This document shows positions 1-8,422 of a stretch of 32,808 nt of DNA, in pieces. A model generated the notes under the pieces. It had not been told where the DNA came from and did not search any database. It saw only the letters and a list, made by a program, of their open reading frames with translations. The stretch covers positions 553,851-586,658 of the forward strand of contig MKVB01000002.1 in the NCBI GenBank assembly GCA_001899085.1, in the 5' to 3' direction. This DNA is from Devosia sp. 66-14. Its GTDB lineage: Bacteria > Pseudomonadota > Alphaproteobacteria > Rhizobiales > Devosiaceae. How positions within the stretch are numbered: the stretch's first letter is position 1; every line of letters starts with the position of its first letter. A program made the position numbers and the translations under genes.

Positions 1-27
1 CAGGGGCCACAGCGTGGGGCACCCCCC

Positions 28-84
28 TCCCACCAGCCTGTCGGCTGGTCCCCCCTCCCCCGCAAGCGGGAGAGGGACGCCGAC
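28..84. repeat. Intergenic hairpins downstream of the aldo/keto reductase gene
   Basis: Two adjacent inverted repeats lie beyond the 3' end of the leftmost gene. The first has perfect 7-base arms ACCAGCC/GGCTGGT (32-38 and 43-49) with a 4-base loop. The second is a C-rich/G-rich stem around CCCCCGCAAGCGGG (56-77), the same style of stem as the larger repeats at 16885, 23797, 29112 and 30771. There is no T-run on either strand, so a classical terminator is not supported, although the structures could stop or protect the operon mRNA. I see no gene in 1-103. Confidence 0.4.
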
Positions 85-103
85 TGAAAGTACGGTGGCT
101 GGT

Positions 104-1129
104 CTAATTGGGCACCGGCGCTGCGGCATCGATCAGCCCCGCCGTCTTCAGCTCGCTCCAGAACGCCGCCGGGATCGGCTCCTGCAAGTATCCGATATTG
201 CTCGTCACCTCTTCGGGGCGCGCGCCGCCCGGGATGACCGAGACCACCGTCGGGTGGGCCAGCGGGAACTGCAGTGCCGCGGCCTGCAGCGAAACGCCGT
301 GCCTGGCGCAGACCGCCTGAATGCGGCGGACCTTGTCCTGCACTTCGTCCGAGGCGATGCCGTAGCCGTAGCGGGCGTTGGGGCCGGGGCCGGTGGCGAG
401 GATGCCCGAGGCATAGGGGGCGCCGATGATCACCGAGATGTTGTTGTCGAGGCAGCGCTTCAGCCCGGTGCCGAGCGCCGACTGGTCGAGCAGGGTGTAG
501 GGCATGGCGACGATACAGAAGTCGAGCGGCACCTGCGGGGCAAAGGTCATGAGCGAGGGGGCCGCGTTGAGCCCCATGCCGATGGCCTTGATCTGGCCCG
601 AGGCCTTCAGCTCCTCCAGCGCCTTGATGCCGCTGCGCACCATGTCCTCTATGCGGGGACCATCGGGATTGCTGGCGAGCGAGGCTTCGGGGTCGTGGAT
701 CAGCAGTGCATCGACGCTGTCGAGGCCGAGCCGGAGCAGGCTCTGCTCATAAGCGCGCATCACCCCATCATAGGAATAGTCCCAGACGATTTCCATGTTC
801 AGCCCGCCGCCCCAGGGGGTGCGGTCGAAGGTTTTGGGGTCGGTGGGACGCCGGAAGTAGCGGCCGACCTTGGTGGTCAACAGGAACTGGTCACGCGGCT
901 GGTCGATAAGGAAATCGCCGGTGCGGTGCTCGCTGAGGCCGCGGCCGTAGAACGGGGCGGTATCGAAATAGCGGACGCCGCCATCCCAGGCGGCCTTGAG
1001 CGTGGCGTGCGCGGTCTCGCCGGAAACGCGGTGGTACATGCCGCCCAGATGGGCGGCGCCGAACCCCATGGGCGGCAGTTCGAGGCTGGTGGAGCCGACG
1101 CGATGCCGGTCGGTGAGCTTGATGGACAT
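104..1129 (-). CDS. Aldo/keto reductase, aldose 1-dehydrogenase (L-fucose/D-threo-aldose dehydrogenase) type
   Basis: The product is 341 residues, a full-length single-domain TIM-barrel aldo/keto reductase. The family tetrad is visible: Asp56 and Tyr61 in FDTAPFYG, Lys87 in TTKVGR, His145 in LIHDPE. The 'LGLDSVDALLIHDPE' block is typical of the L-fucose/L-galactose/D-threo-aldose dehydrogenase branch, which oxidises an aldose at C1 to the lactone with NAD(P)+. The ATG at 1129 starts the conserved N-terminus (MSIKLTDRHRVG); in-frame codons further upstream overlap the preceding ATPase gene and lack family similarity. It is the last gene of the operon, 29 bases after the ATPase. By context it is the dehydrogenase feeding the lactonase encoded at 8423-9304. 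The exact sugar is inferred, not shown. Confidence 0.85.
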   Translation of the reverse strand: MSIKLTDRHRVGSTSLELPPMGFGAAHLGGMYHRVSGETAHATLKAAWDGGVRYFDTAPFYGRGLSEHRTGDFLIDQPRDQFLLTTKVGRYFRRPTDPKTFDRTPWGGGLNMEIVWDYSYDGVMRAYEQSLLRLGLDSVDALLIHDPEASLASNPDGPRIEDMVRSGIKALEELKASGQIKAIGMGLNAAPSLMTFAPQVPLDFCIVAMPYTLLDQSALGTGLKRCLDNNISVIIGAPYASGILATGPGPNARYGYGIASDEVQDKVRRIQAVCARHGVSLQAAALQFPLAHPTVVSVIPGGARPEEVTSNIGYLQEPIPAAFWSELKTAGLIDAAAPVPN

Positions 1130-1158
1130 GGTCGTGGGCAATCGGTTGGGGATGAAAA

Positions 1159-2181
1159 TCAGGGTGCAGTAGCGGTGATCGAATGGTTGGGCGGCCGGAA
1201 CACCGAGGCCACGTCGTCGCTCGCCGAGACCGGCGCATCGCGATAGAGGAAGCAGGTGGCGAGCCGTTCGCTGTCGGGAACGTATTTGGGCGGCAGGTTG
1301 TCCCAGCACATCTCCATGACATGCGGGCAGCGCGGCGCGAACTTGCAGCCGGGGTTGGCGCGCGCCGCCGCGGCCTCCGACACCGGGATCTCCTCACCGC
1401 CCCAGGCCTTGGAAAGGTCGGGCAGCGGGATCGAGGAGACCAGCAATTGCGAGTAGGGGTGCTTGGGCGCCCCGATCACCCGCTCCACCGCGCCGGCCTC
1501 GGAGACGTTGCCGCGATAGAGGATCAGGATGTTGTCGCAGATCTGGAAGGCGGTGGTCAGGTCGTGGGTGATGTAGACGATCGAGATGCCGAGCTCGCGG
1601 TTGAGCGTCTTCAGCTCATCGAGGATGGTGGCGCGCAGCGACGCATCGACCATCGACACCGGCTCGTCGGCGACGATCAACCGGGGCCTCAGCAGCACGG
1701 CGCGCGCCACCATGATGCGCTGGCGCTGGCCGCCCGACAGCTCGTGCGGGAAACGGCCGAGCGTGTCCTGCGGCCTGAGGCCGACGCGCTTCAGCGCGTC
1801 CTCGATCATGGCGCGGGCCTTGGTCTCGCTGTCGGCGAGCTTGTAGCGCTTTACCGGGGTCTCGAGCACGTGGTCGATCCGGTAGAACGGGTTGAAGACG
1901 TCGAACGGATCCTGGAATACCGGCTGCACCTCGCGGCGGAACTGCCGCTGCTCGGCGCCGGTCATCTTCGCCACGTCCTTGCCCTGGTACAGCACCTGGC
2001 CATGCGAGGGGTTGATGAAGCCCAGCATCATCCGCGCCAAAGTGGTCTTGCCGCTGCCGCTCTCGCCGGCGACGGCGGTCATCGACGGGCTGGTGTCGGA
2101 CAGCGACAGGGTGACGTCGTTGAGTGCGGTGAAGGCGCCATAGGTCTTGGTGACGCCCTGCATTTCAATGAGTGCGGTCAC
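1159..2181 (-). CDS. ABC transporter ATP-binding protein, DppF/OppF type
   Basis: A cytoplasmic nucleotide-binding subunit of 340 residues, the usual length for dipeptide/oligopeptide-type (PepT) systems. Walker A (GESGSGKTT), signature (LSGGQRQR) and Walker B (LIVADEP) are all intact. The C-terminal oligopeptide-transporter extension carries the Cys pattern CKFAPRCPHVMEMC. The start is GTG at 2181 and overlaps the stop of the upstream ATPase gene as GTGA, which indicates translational coupling. It partners with the ATPase at 2178-3212 and with the two permeases before it. Such transporters are often annotated as peptide importers; here the surrounding sugar enzymes suggest a saccharide or glycoside cargo, which is an inference. 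Confidence 0.93.
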   Translation of the reverse strand: MTALIEMQGVTKTYGAFTALNDVTLSLSDTSPSMTAVAGESGSGKTTLARMMLGFINPSHGQVLYQGKDVAKMTGAEQRQFRREVQPVFQDPFDVFNPFYRIDHVLETPVKRYKLADSETKARAMIEDALKRVGLRPQDTLGRFPHELSGGQRQRIMVARAVLLRPRLIVADEPVSMVDASLRATILDELKTLNRELGISIVYITHDLTTAFQICDNILILYRGNVSEAGAVERVIGAPKHPYSQLLVSSIPLPDLSKAWGGEEIPVSEAAAARANPGCKFAPRCPHVMEMCWDNLPPKYVPDSERLATCFLYRDAPVSASDDVASVFRPPNHSITATAP

Positions 2182-3212
2182 GGGCGGAGCTCCTGGTGGG
2201 CACGTGTCATCGGCGGCAGCGGCGGCAAGGCCGCGTGCTCGGGATAGAGGTGGCAGGCGGCGCTCTGGCCAGGCGCCACCTGCTGCAGCAGCGGCGTCTC
2301 GCGCACGCAGCGCTCGAAGGCGAGCGGGCAGCGCGGGTTGAAGCTGCAGCCGGGCGGCAGGTCGACCAGCGGCGGCGGCAGGCCGGGGATGCCGGTGAGC
2401 TCGCGCTTCACCTCGATGCCGGGGAGGCTGTCGACGAGGAGCCTGGTATAGGGGTGCTTGGGGCTCTCGATCATCTGGCGGACCGGCCCGATCTCGACGA
2501 GCTTGCCCGCATACATCACGCCCACCGTATCGGCGAACTGGGCGATCAGCCCCATGTCGTGGCCGATGAGGACGACGGCGGCGCCGAGCCCATCCTGCAG
2601 CCGGCCCAGCGTCTGCATCACCTGGCGCTGCACCACCACGTCGAGGGCGCTGGTGGGCTCGTCCGCGACGATCACCTTGGGCGCGAGCGAAGTGGCGATG
2701 GCCATGGCGGCGCGCTGCTTCATGCCGCCGGACAGCTCATGCGGGTAGCGACGAGCCACTTCCGGAGCGAGGCCGACATTCTTCAACAGTTCCTGCACCC
2801 GGGCATCGAGCTCGGCGCGCCGCATGCCCGGCTTGTGGGCGACGATGGCGTCGATCATCTGCTCTTCGAGCCGCATCACCGGGTTGAGCGAGCTCATCGC
2901 GCCCTGCGGGATCAGCGCGATGTCGCGCAGCCGGGTCTCGCGCAACTCCTTGTTCGACATCTTGAGGATGTCGCGGCCGTCGAGTTTCACCGAGCCGCCG
3001 GCAATGCGGCCGGGCGCCCGGGTCAGGCGCATCAGCGCCGTCGCCATGGTGGTCTTGCCCGAACCGCTCTCGCCGATCAGTCCCAGCCGCTCGCCGGGCC
3101 GGAGCGAGAACGACACATCGTTCACCGCCTTGGCCGGGCCCTTGCCGGTGTCGTAGTGGACGTTCAGATCCTCGACCACGAGGATGGGTTTGGAATCCTG
3201 GATCGCAGACAT
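2178..3212 (-). CDS. ABC transporter ATP-binding protein, DppD/OppD type
   Basis: The product is 344 residues with Walker A (GESGSGKTT), signature LSGGMKQR and Walker B VIVADEP, followed by the oligopeptide-type C-terminal region with Cys motif CSFNPRCPLAFERC. The LSGGMKQR signature and its position before the second ATPase fit the DppD/OppD subunit. The reading frame is open far upstream, but the ATG at 3212 is chosen because it overlaps the stop of the permease by one base (TGATG) and gives the family N-terminus (MSAIQDSKPILVVEDL). The next ATPase starts inside its stop codon. Both ATPases look active, so the pump should run as a heterodimeric ATPase. Confidence 0.92.
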   Translation of the reverse strand: MSAIQDSKPILVVEDLNVHYDTGKGPAKAVNDVSFSLRPGERLGLIGESGSGKTTMATALMRLTRAPGRIAGGSVKLDGRDILKMSNKELRETRLRDIALIPQGAMSSLNPVMRLEEQMIDAIVAHKPGMRRAELDARVQELLKNVGLAPEVARRYPHELSGGMKQRAAMAIATSLAPKVIVADEPTSALDVVVQRQVMQTLGRLQDGLGAAVVLIGHDMGLIAQFADTVGVMYAGKLVEIGPVRQMIESPKHPYTRLLVDSLPGIEVKRELTGIPGLPPPLVDLPPGCSFNPRCPLAFERCVRETPLLQQVAPGQSAACHLYPEHAALPPLPPMTRAHQELRP

Positions 3213-4072
3213 CAGCGCCTCGCCAGCTTGGGGTTGGCAAAGCGGTCGAAGCCGACCGAAGTCAGGAACAGACCGATGAAGATCGCGGCGATCACCACGA
3301 TGGGCGGGCCCCACCACCACCAGTAGCCGCGCAGCACCGCGGAGGATTGCTGGCTCCAGTAGATGGTATTGCCCAGCGTCATCTCGTCGAGCGCGCCGAG
3401 GCCGAGGGCCTCGAGGCCGATCACGGCGAGGATCGAGCCCGAGACGGTGCCGACGAAGCTGGCGACGATATAGGGCATCAGGTTGGGCATGATCTCGGTG
3501 AACAGGATCTCCCACTGGCTCTCGCCGTTCACCCGCGCCACCTCGACATAGGATTTCTCGCGGATGGTGAGCACCTGGGCGCGCACCGTGCGGGTGGTGA
3601 ACATCCAGCCGAGCGAGGCCACCACCAGCGCCATGATCACCGTGTTCATGCGGTCGATATTGCCGGCGATGATGACGAGGATGGCGATGGCCGGCACGGT
3701 CAAGAGCGCATCCGAGATCACCCGGATGATGGCGTCGACGATGCCGCCGAAATGGCCGGCGATCAGCCCGAGCGCGGTGCCGACGCCGACGCCGATGAAG
3801 CCGGCAATCAGCCCCATCTTCAGCGTATTGGGGGTGGCGTAGATCAACAGGGTCCACATGTCGCGGCCCTGCGAGTCGGTGCCGAGGAAATATTCGGGGC
3901 CGGGAGGCCGGCGCGGCCGCACGGCGCCCACCTGGGCGTTGACCGCATCGACGAACATCGGCCCGATGGCGCTGAACAGCACGATGGCGAGTAGGATGCC
4001 GAGCCCGAGCAGCAGCGTGCCGCTGATCCGGCCCTGCTGGTAGTTGCGGCGAAGCGAAGTCAGGAGGCTCAT
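3212..4072 (-). CDS. ABC transporter permease, DppC/OppC type
   Basis: An inner-membrane subunit of 286 residues. An N-terminal hydrophobic helix (LLLGLGILLAIVLFSAIG) is followed by a periplasmic stretch containing FLGTDSQGRDMWT, the hallmark of DppC-type permeases. Several further membrane helices follow, then an EAA-like loop (VEVARVNGESQWEILFTEI) that docks on the ATPases. The start ATG at 4072 overlaps the stop of the other permease gene (ATGA). Length and layout are normal for the family. It pairs with the permease at 4069-5073. Confidence 0.92.
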   Translation of the reverse strand: MSLLTSLRRNYQQGRISGTLLLGLGILLAIVLFSAIGPMFVDAVNAQVGAVRPRRPPGPEYFLGTDSQGRDMWTLLIYATPNTLKMGLIAGFIGVGVGTALGLIAGHFGGIVDAIIRVISDALLTVPAIAILVIIAGNIDRMNTVIMALVVASLGWMFTTRTVRAQVLTIREKSYVEVARVNGESQWEILFTEIMPNLMPYIVASFVGTVSGSILAVIGLEALGLGALDEMTLGNTIYWSQQSSAVLRGYWWWWGPPIVVIAAIFIGLFLTSVGFDRFANPKLARR

Positions 4073-5073
4073 CGCCGGATCCTCGGGTCAAGCAGTGGAT
4101 AGATGAGGTCGACGAGGAACAGCAGCACCGCGAGCGAGACGATGAGCATCAGCACCACGCCCTGGATGACGAAGTAGTCCTGTCCGCGGATCGCGACGTA
4201 AAGCAGCGAACCGAGCCCCGGATAGTTGAAGATCACCTCGACCAGCACGGCGCCGGAAACCACCGAGCCGAGCGACAGCGCCAGCGCGGTGACCTGCGCC
4301 AGCAGTGCATTGCGCATGCCGTACCAGACGAAGATGCGGCGCGGGTGCAGGCCCTTGGCTTCGGCGAAGGTGATGTAGTCCTCGCCCAGCACCGAGACCA
4401 TCTGGGAGCGCATGCCGAGAGCCCAGAAGCCGACATTGCCGAGGATGATGGCGAGGCAGGGCAGGAAGGCGTGCCTCAGGATGTCCTCGGTGGTGGCCCA
4501 GTCGAGCCGCATGATGCGGGTGGTGTCGACGCCGCCGGCGGGTGGGAACCACTTCAGCACCACGGCGAAGAAATAGATGAGGATGATCGCCAGCAGGTAG
4601 AACGGGATCGAGGTGAGGATCATCATCAACGGCACGAAAGCCTTGATCCCCCGCCCGGCCGTCGGCCAGGCGAGCCGCGCTCCGAGCAGCGAGCCGGTGG
4701 CGAAGGCGATGAGCGTCGCCACTGCCAAGAGGCTCACCGACCAGGGCAGCGCATTGCCGATCATGGTCGAGACCTTCTCGGGAAAATTGGCGAAGGACAC
4801 GCCGAGATCGAGCCGGAACAGGTCGAGCCAGTAGTTGGCATATTGCTCGAGCAGCGGCGCATCGAGCCCGTACTTGGCGCGATAGGCGGCCGAGATGGCC
4901 TGGATATCGACATTCTGCGCGCCGCCGGTCGCCTGCAGCCGGGCCAGAGCCGTCTGCACCGGGTCACCGGGGAGCAGGCGCGGAATGATGAAATTGATGC
5001 TCACCGCGACGAAGATGATCAGCAGCAGCTGGCCGAAGCGGGTGAGGAGGTAGCGGACGAGTTCGCGGCTCAT
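4069..5073 (-). CDS. ABC transporter permease, DppB/OppB type
   Basis: An inner-membrane subunit of 334 residues starting at the ATG at 5073 (MSRELVRYLLTRFGQLLL). The N-terminal RYLLTRFGQLLLIIFVAVSINF helix and the RLLPGDP motif are diagnostic of DppB-type permeases. The EAA loop is visible as AEAKGLHPRRIFVWYGMRNALL, followed by terminal helices and DLIYPLLDPRIRR. A TTG 39 bases upstream would add 13 residues (MASPCVYQRNGAP) with no family support, so I reject it. It is separated from the binding-protein gene by 226 bases holding a long palindrome, a common arrangement that lets the binding protein be made in excess over the membrane parts. Confidence 0.92.
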   Translation of the reverse strand: MSRELVRYLLTRFGQLLLIIFVAVSINFIIPRLLPGDPVQTALARLQATGGAQNVDIQAISAAYRAKYGLDAPLLEQYANYWLDLFRLDLGVSFANFPEKVSTMIGNALPWSVSLLAVATLIAFATGSLLGARLAWPTAGRGIKAFVPLMMILTSIPFYLLAIILIYFFAVVLKWFPPAGGVDTTRIMRLDWATTEDILRHAFLPCLAIILGNVGFWALGMRSQMVSVLGEDYITFAEAKGLHPRRIFVWYGMRNALLAQVTALALSLGSVVSGAVLVEVIFNYPGLGSLLYVAIRGQDYFVIQGVVLMLIVSLAVLLFLVDLIYPLLDPRIRR

Positions 5074-5120
5074 TGGGGCACCGTTCCGCTGGTAGACGCA
5101 CGGACTCGCCAAATCTTCGA

Positions 5121-5200
5121 TGTCATCCCTGCGAAAGCAGGGACCCAGCTATCAGCTGGCGCGGGCGGGGAGTTGGGTCCCTGCTTTCGCAGGGATGACA
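5121..5200. repeat. REP-like palindrome, perfect 27-base arms
   Basis: Bases 5121-5147 and 5174-5200 are exact reverse complements, separated by a 26-base loop. The arm begins TGTCATCCCTGCGAAAGCAG and ends GGGACCCA. Translated in any frame it gives the 'SLRKQGP...WVPAFAGMT' pseudo-peptide seen in many proteobacterial dispersed palindromes (family knowledge). It lies between the substrate-binding protein gene and the permease genes of one operon, where a stable RNA hairpin can protect the upstream message and lower downstream expression. That role is inferred. Confidence 0.8.
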
Positions 5201-5299
5201 CCGGTGGGTGCTGCACTACTGAGTCTCCGTAAGAGCCGTTGCGGCCAGTCAGATGCGGATGGCAGCCCAAGCCGCCATCCGCGCGATCACTGCCGGCGC

Positions 5300-7081
5300 T
5301 TACTGCGCGCCGGTGGGCTTGAGGTTGTGGATCACCACGTTGAACGCTTCCCACGGGGTGTACGGGGCAACGTACGGGTCGGCGGCGGAGGGCCAGCCGG
5401 TCCAGTAGGTGTTGTTGAAGGTCACCACGTGGTATTCCTCGAGCAGGTCGATCTGCGGCAGGTCGCGCAGGGCGATGTCGAGGGCCGCGACGGCGTTCTT
5501 CATGTACTCGGAGTTCGGATCGGTATCGGCCGGGACAGCGTCCATGGCATCGATCAGCTTGTCGTATTCCGGGTTCATGTAGCGCGAGGCGGCGACGGCG
5601 TTCGGGATGTTCTCGCCGAGCGGCCGGGCGAACTTCGAGTGGTAGTGCTGCAAGGTCTCCAGCGGTTCGGACAGCGAGCCGCAATGGACGAAGATCATGG
5701 TGTCGAAGTTGCCGGACTGGATGTCGGGCAGCCAGGTGTCATCCACCGGAGCCTGCACCGCGTCGAACCCGGCATTCTTGAACTGCTGGGTCAGCGGGGC
5801 CAGCGTCGGCTGGATGAAGGCCGGGGTGCGCACCGTCACGGTGAGCGGCTTGCCGTCCTTGGCCCACAGGCCATTGGCGTCCTTGGCGTAGCCCGCCTTG
5901 GTCATATACTCCTCGACCTTGGCCGGGTCGGGATTGTCGAGGTTGTACTTGTCGAGCACGGCCTTGAGCGGGCTGCCCTCGCCCAGCCAGGTGCCGGCCA
6001 TATAGTTGGAGAAGGCGAAGGTCACCGGCTTCTGGCCGCCTTCGTAGCCGATGTCGTTGATGGCGGCGCGGTCGATGGCATAGTTCATCGCGTAGCGCAC
6101 GTTCACGTCGTTCCACGGCTCACGCATCTGGTTGAACACCAGCGAGTAGTCGCAGCCATCGGGAGCACCCCAGTTCGGGCCTTCCGGGTTCCACGAGGTG
6201 AGCTTGTCGTTCTGGGCGCGGGCCGCCTCGAACGTACCGATCAGCAGCTGGCGGCCGCCATCGATCTGGTTGGCGATGTGCAGCTGGCCCATCGCGTCAT
6301 CGCTCGAGACCGGCACGAGGGTGATGCGCTTGGGCGCCGGCAGATCCTGGAAGCCGACCTTGGCACCCCACCAGTCGTCGCGACGATCGAAGATTTCCTG
6401 CTGGTTGGTGGTCGAGACCAGCTTGTAGGCGCCGGTGCCGACCGGCCAGCCCTTGGCCGGATCGTAGTTGGTGAAGGTCGCCATGTCCTGACCTTCCCAG
6501 ATGTGCTTGGGCAGGATCGGGTAGTGGTTCTCGTGGCCGAGCGCCAGGAAATCGCGTACGAAGCGCGGCGCGGCCTTGTTGAAGTTGATGGTGACGTTCA
6601 GCGGATCGACGACGGTGACGTCCTTGATCCACTCCTTGAACGAGGCCGAGCCGTTGATTTCCGGCGGTGCATCGCGCACCGCTTCGAGGGTGAACTTCAC
6701 GTCGTCGGCGGTGAACTTGGTGCCATCCGACCACTCGATGCCATCACGCAGCTTGATCTTGGCGCTGAGGAAATCGGGCGCGTACTCGAAGCTCTCGGCC
6801 TGCCACGGGATCAGCTTGCCGTCGTTGAGGTTGGTGTAGAACAGTGCCTCGTTGACGGTGAACTGCATCACGTCGCGCTGGTGGGTGACCGAGCTCAGGT
6901 ACGGATGCCAGTTCTCGGTATTGGCGAACTGCGCCGGCTGGTCGCCCCACGGGGTCAGCACCAGGGTCTCGTTGCGCGGCATGTCGGCCACCTGCGCAAA
7001 GGCAGTCGATGCCAGCAGCGGCGCCGCCAGCAGCGCGATGGCGCCGCCGAGCACGTGCTGCCTCAGGGATCTAAGGTTCAT
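5300..7081 (-). CDS. ABC transporter substrate-binding protein, family 5 (SBP_bac_5)
   Basis: The product is 593 residues, the expected size for peptide/nickel/oligosaccharide-binding proteins of family 5. The N-terminus is a classical Sec signal peptide (MNLRSLRQ, then a hydrophobic run ending ASTAFA-Q), so it should be periplasmic; there is no lipobox Cys. The ATG at 7081 is preceded by a strong GGAGGA at good spacing, which decides it over the in-frame start 30 bases upstream. Family traits include 'KLIPWQAESFEYAPDFLSAKIKLRDGIEWSDGTKFTADDVKFTLE'-type sequence near residues 80-130. Family 5 proteins bind peptides but also cellobiose, xylan oligomers and other glycans. The operon context favours a deoxy-sugar-containing ligand, which is not proven. 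Confidence 0.92.
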   Translation of the reverse strand: MNLRSLRQHVLGGAIALLAAPLLASTAFAQVADMPRNETLVLTPWGDQPAQFANTENWHPYLSSVTHQRDVMQFTVNEALFYTNLNDGKLIPWQAESFEYAPDFLSAKIKLRDGIEWSDGTKFTADDVKFTLEAVRDAPPEINGSASFKEWIKDVTVVDPLNVTINFNKAAPRFVRDFLALGHENHYPILPKHIWEGQDMATFTNYDPAKGWPVGTGAYKLVSTTNQQEIFDRRDDWWGAKVGFQDLPAPKRITLVPVSSDDAMGQLHIANQIDGGRQLLIGTFEAARAQNDKLTSWNPEGPNWGAPDGCDYSLVFNQMREPWNDVNVRYAMNYAIDRAAINDIGYEGGQKPVTFAFSNYMAGTWLGEGSPLKAVLDKYNLDNPDPAKVEEYMTKAGYAKDANGLWAKDGKPLTVTVRTPAFIQPTLAPLTQQFKNAGFDAVQAPVDDTWLPDIQSGNFDTMIFVHCGSLSEPLETLQHYHSKFARPLGENIPNAVAASRYMNPEYDKLIDAMDAVPADTDPNSEYMKNAVAALDIALRDLPQIDLLEEYHVVTFNNTYWTGWPSAADPYVAPYTPWEAFNVVIHNLKPTGAQ

Positions 7082-7200
7082 GATGGTCCTCCTCCGGCCG
7101 GTTCCGGCCACTCGTTGATCTCGTCGAGGCGGGGCATGGGCCTCGCCTCGTGTGGTTTCTCCTCGCTGGGCCGGGGCGACCCCGCCCGGCGAGCTCGGGT

Positions 7201-8385
7201 TCAGAGCGCCATCTTCTCGATGGCGTCCTTCGACAGCCCGTGGCCGAAGCCGGGTTCGTCGCTGACCACGACGTAACCGTCCTTGGGGACGGCCATGCCG
7301 GGGTAGTTGTTGGTGTGCTTGAGCGGGATGCCGGGGGCGCCGCCGACGAAATATTCGCCCCAGCGCGAGTTGGGCGCCGAGTAGTTGAAGTGCTGGCCAT
7401 AAGGCGTGTTCATGCCGGCATGGCAGATCACTTCGAGGCCCGAGGCGTCGGCGATGGCGGTGATCTTCTGCACCGCGGTGAAGCCGCCGACCCAGTTGAT
7501 ATCGGGCTGGAAGATATCGACGACGCGATCCTTGGCCGCCTCGAAGAAGGTATAGGGCGTGTACCAGTGCTCACCGGTGGCCAGGGTCTGCCAGGGGAGG
7601 CGTTCGCGCAGCGCCTTGTGCGAGGTGTGGTCCTCGGGGATCAGGCAGTCTTCCATCCATTTCAGGTTGAACGGCTTCAGCCGGTGGGCGAGGCGCACGG
7701 CGAACTCGACGTCGAAGGCCATCCAGCAATCGAGCATCAGCTCGACATGCGGACCGATCAGTTCGCGCGCCTTGCCGACAAAGGCTTCGTTCTTGTCGAG
7801 CGCTTCGAGCCCATCGGCGGTGCCGTAGGGGCAGGCGAGCTTGGTGGCCTTGAAGCCCAGCTCCATGTGCCAGTCGGTGTCGTTGCCGGTGGCGTAGCAG
7901 AACTGCTTGTCGCGGGCGGCGCCGCCGGCGAGCTCATATACGGGCAGCTTCAGCACCTTGCCCTTGAGGTCCCACAGCGCGAGATCGATGCCGCTGATGG
8001 CGTAAGAGGCGAGGCCCGAGGAAGAGTAGGGCGACGTGATGCGCATCATCATGTCCCACAGCTTCTCGGTGGCGAGCGCGTTTTCCTCGCAGAGCAGCGG
8101 GCCGATATGGTCGTTGATCAGGCTGATGGTGGGCTGGCCGTAGCCGGTGACGCCAAAGCCCCAGGAGCCGTCATCGGCAGTGACGATGACGCCGACCGCC
8201 GGGAAGGCGTTGTTCCAGCTCGAGCGCAGCGCCTTGTAGCGCGGGTAGCGCGACATCGGGTTGGCGACTTCGGCGTCCTTGGTCCAGGGCGGCCGGCGCG
8301 CCGTGACCTTGTCCTTGCCCTCGTCATAGATGCCGCCGGCAATCGGGTTGGTGATGGCAAAGGCTTCGATACTCTTGATCTTCAC
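7201..8385 (-). CDS. Enolase-superfamily sugar-acid dehydratase, L-rhamnonate dehydratase-like
   Basis: A cytoplasmic enzyme of 394 residues of the mandelate racemase/muconate-lactonizing group. Mg ligands appear as Asp219 (LMLDCW), Glu245 (KWMEDC) and Glu272 (TGEHW). The C-terminal base is His322 (VICHAG) with Asp295 (QPDINW) as likely partner. The stretches PMSRYPRY, SGIDLALWDLKGKVLKLPVY and LAHRLKPFNLKWMEDC match, from memory, E. coli L-rhamnonate dehydratase closely enough to place it in that subgroup. It would remove water from a six-carbon sugar acid to give a 2-keto-3-deoxy acid. The adjacent mutarotase and lactonase genes fit rhamnose, but L-fuconate, L-lyxonate or L-mannonate cannot be excluded. 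The gene starts 37 bases after the lactonase stop. Confidence 0.88.
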   Translation of the reverse strand: MKIKSIEAFAITNPIAGGIYDEGKDKVTARRPPWTKDAEVANPMSRYPRYKALRSSWNNAFPAVGVIVTADDGSWGFGVTGYGQPTISLINDHIGPLLCEENALATEKLWDMMMRITSPYSSSGLASYAISGIDLALWDLKGKVLKLPVYELAGGAARDKQFCYATGNDTDWHMELGFKATKLACPYGTADGLEALDKNEAFVGKARELIGPHVELMLDCWMAFDVEFAVRLAHRLKPFNLKWMEDCLIPEDHTSHKALRERLPWQTLATGEHWYTPYTFFEAAKDRVVDIFQPDINWVGGFTAVQKITAIADASGLEVICHAGMNTPYGQHFNYSAPNSRWGEYFVGGAPGIPLKHTNNYPGMAVPKDGYVVVSDEPGFGHGLSKDAIEKMAL

Positions 8386-8422
8386 TCAAAATCTCCTGGT
8401 CGTCTTATGCGATCGGGCGGCC

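Noticed and set aside
28-81. Rho-independent terminator after the aldo/keto reductase gene
   Set aside because: Good stems are present but neither is followed by a T-run on the minus strand.
3212-4091. N-terminal extension of the DppD-type ATPase giving a 637-residue protein
   Set aside because: The extension overlaps the whole permease gene in another frame and has no membrane helices or motifs; the true start is the TGATG junction at 3212.
5120-7276. Long plus-strand open frame of more than 700 codons antisense to the binding-protein gene
   Set aside because: It is the mirror of a high-GC coding strand, is full of Arg/Gly/His runs, lacks family motifs, and begins within the palindrome. 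The opposite strand encodes a clear SBP_bac_5 protein.
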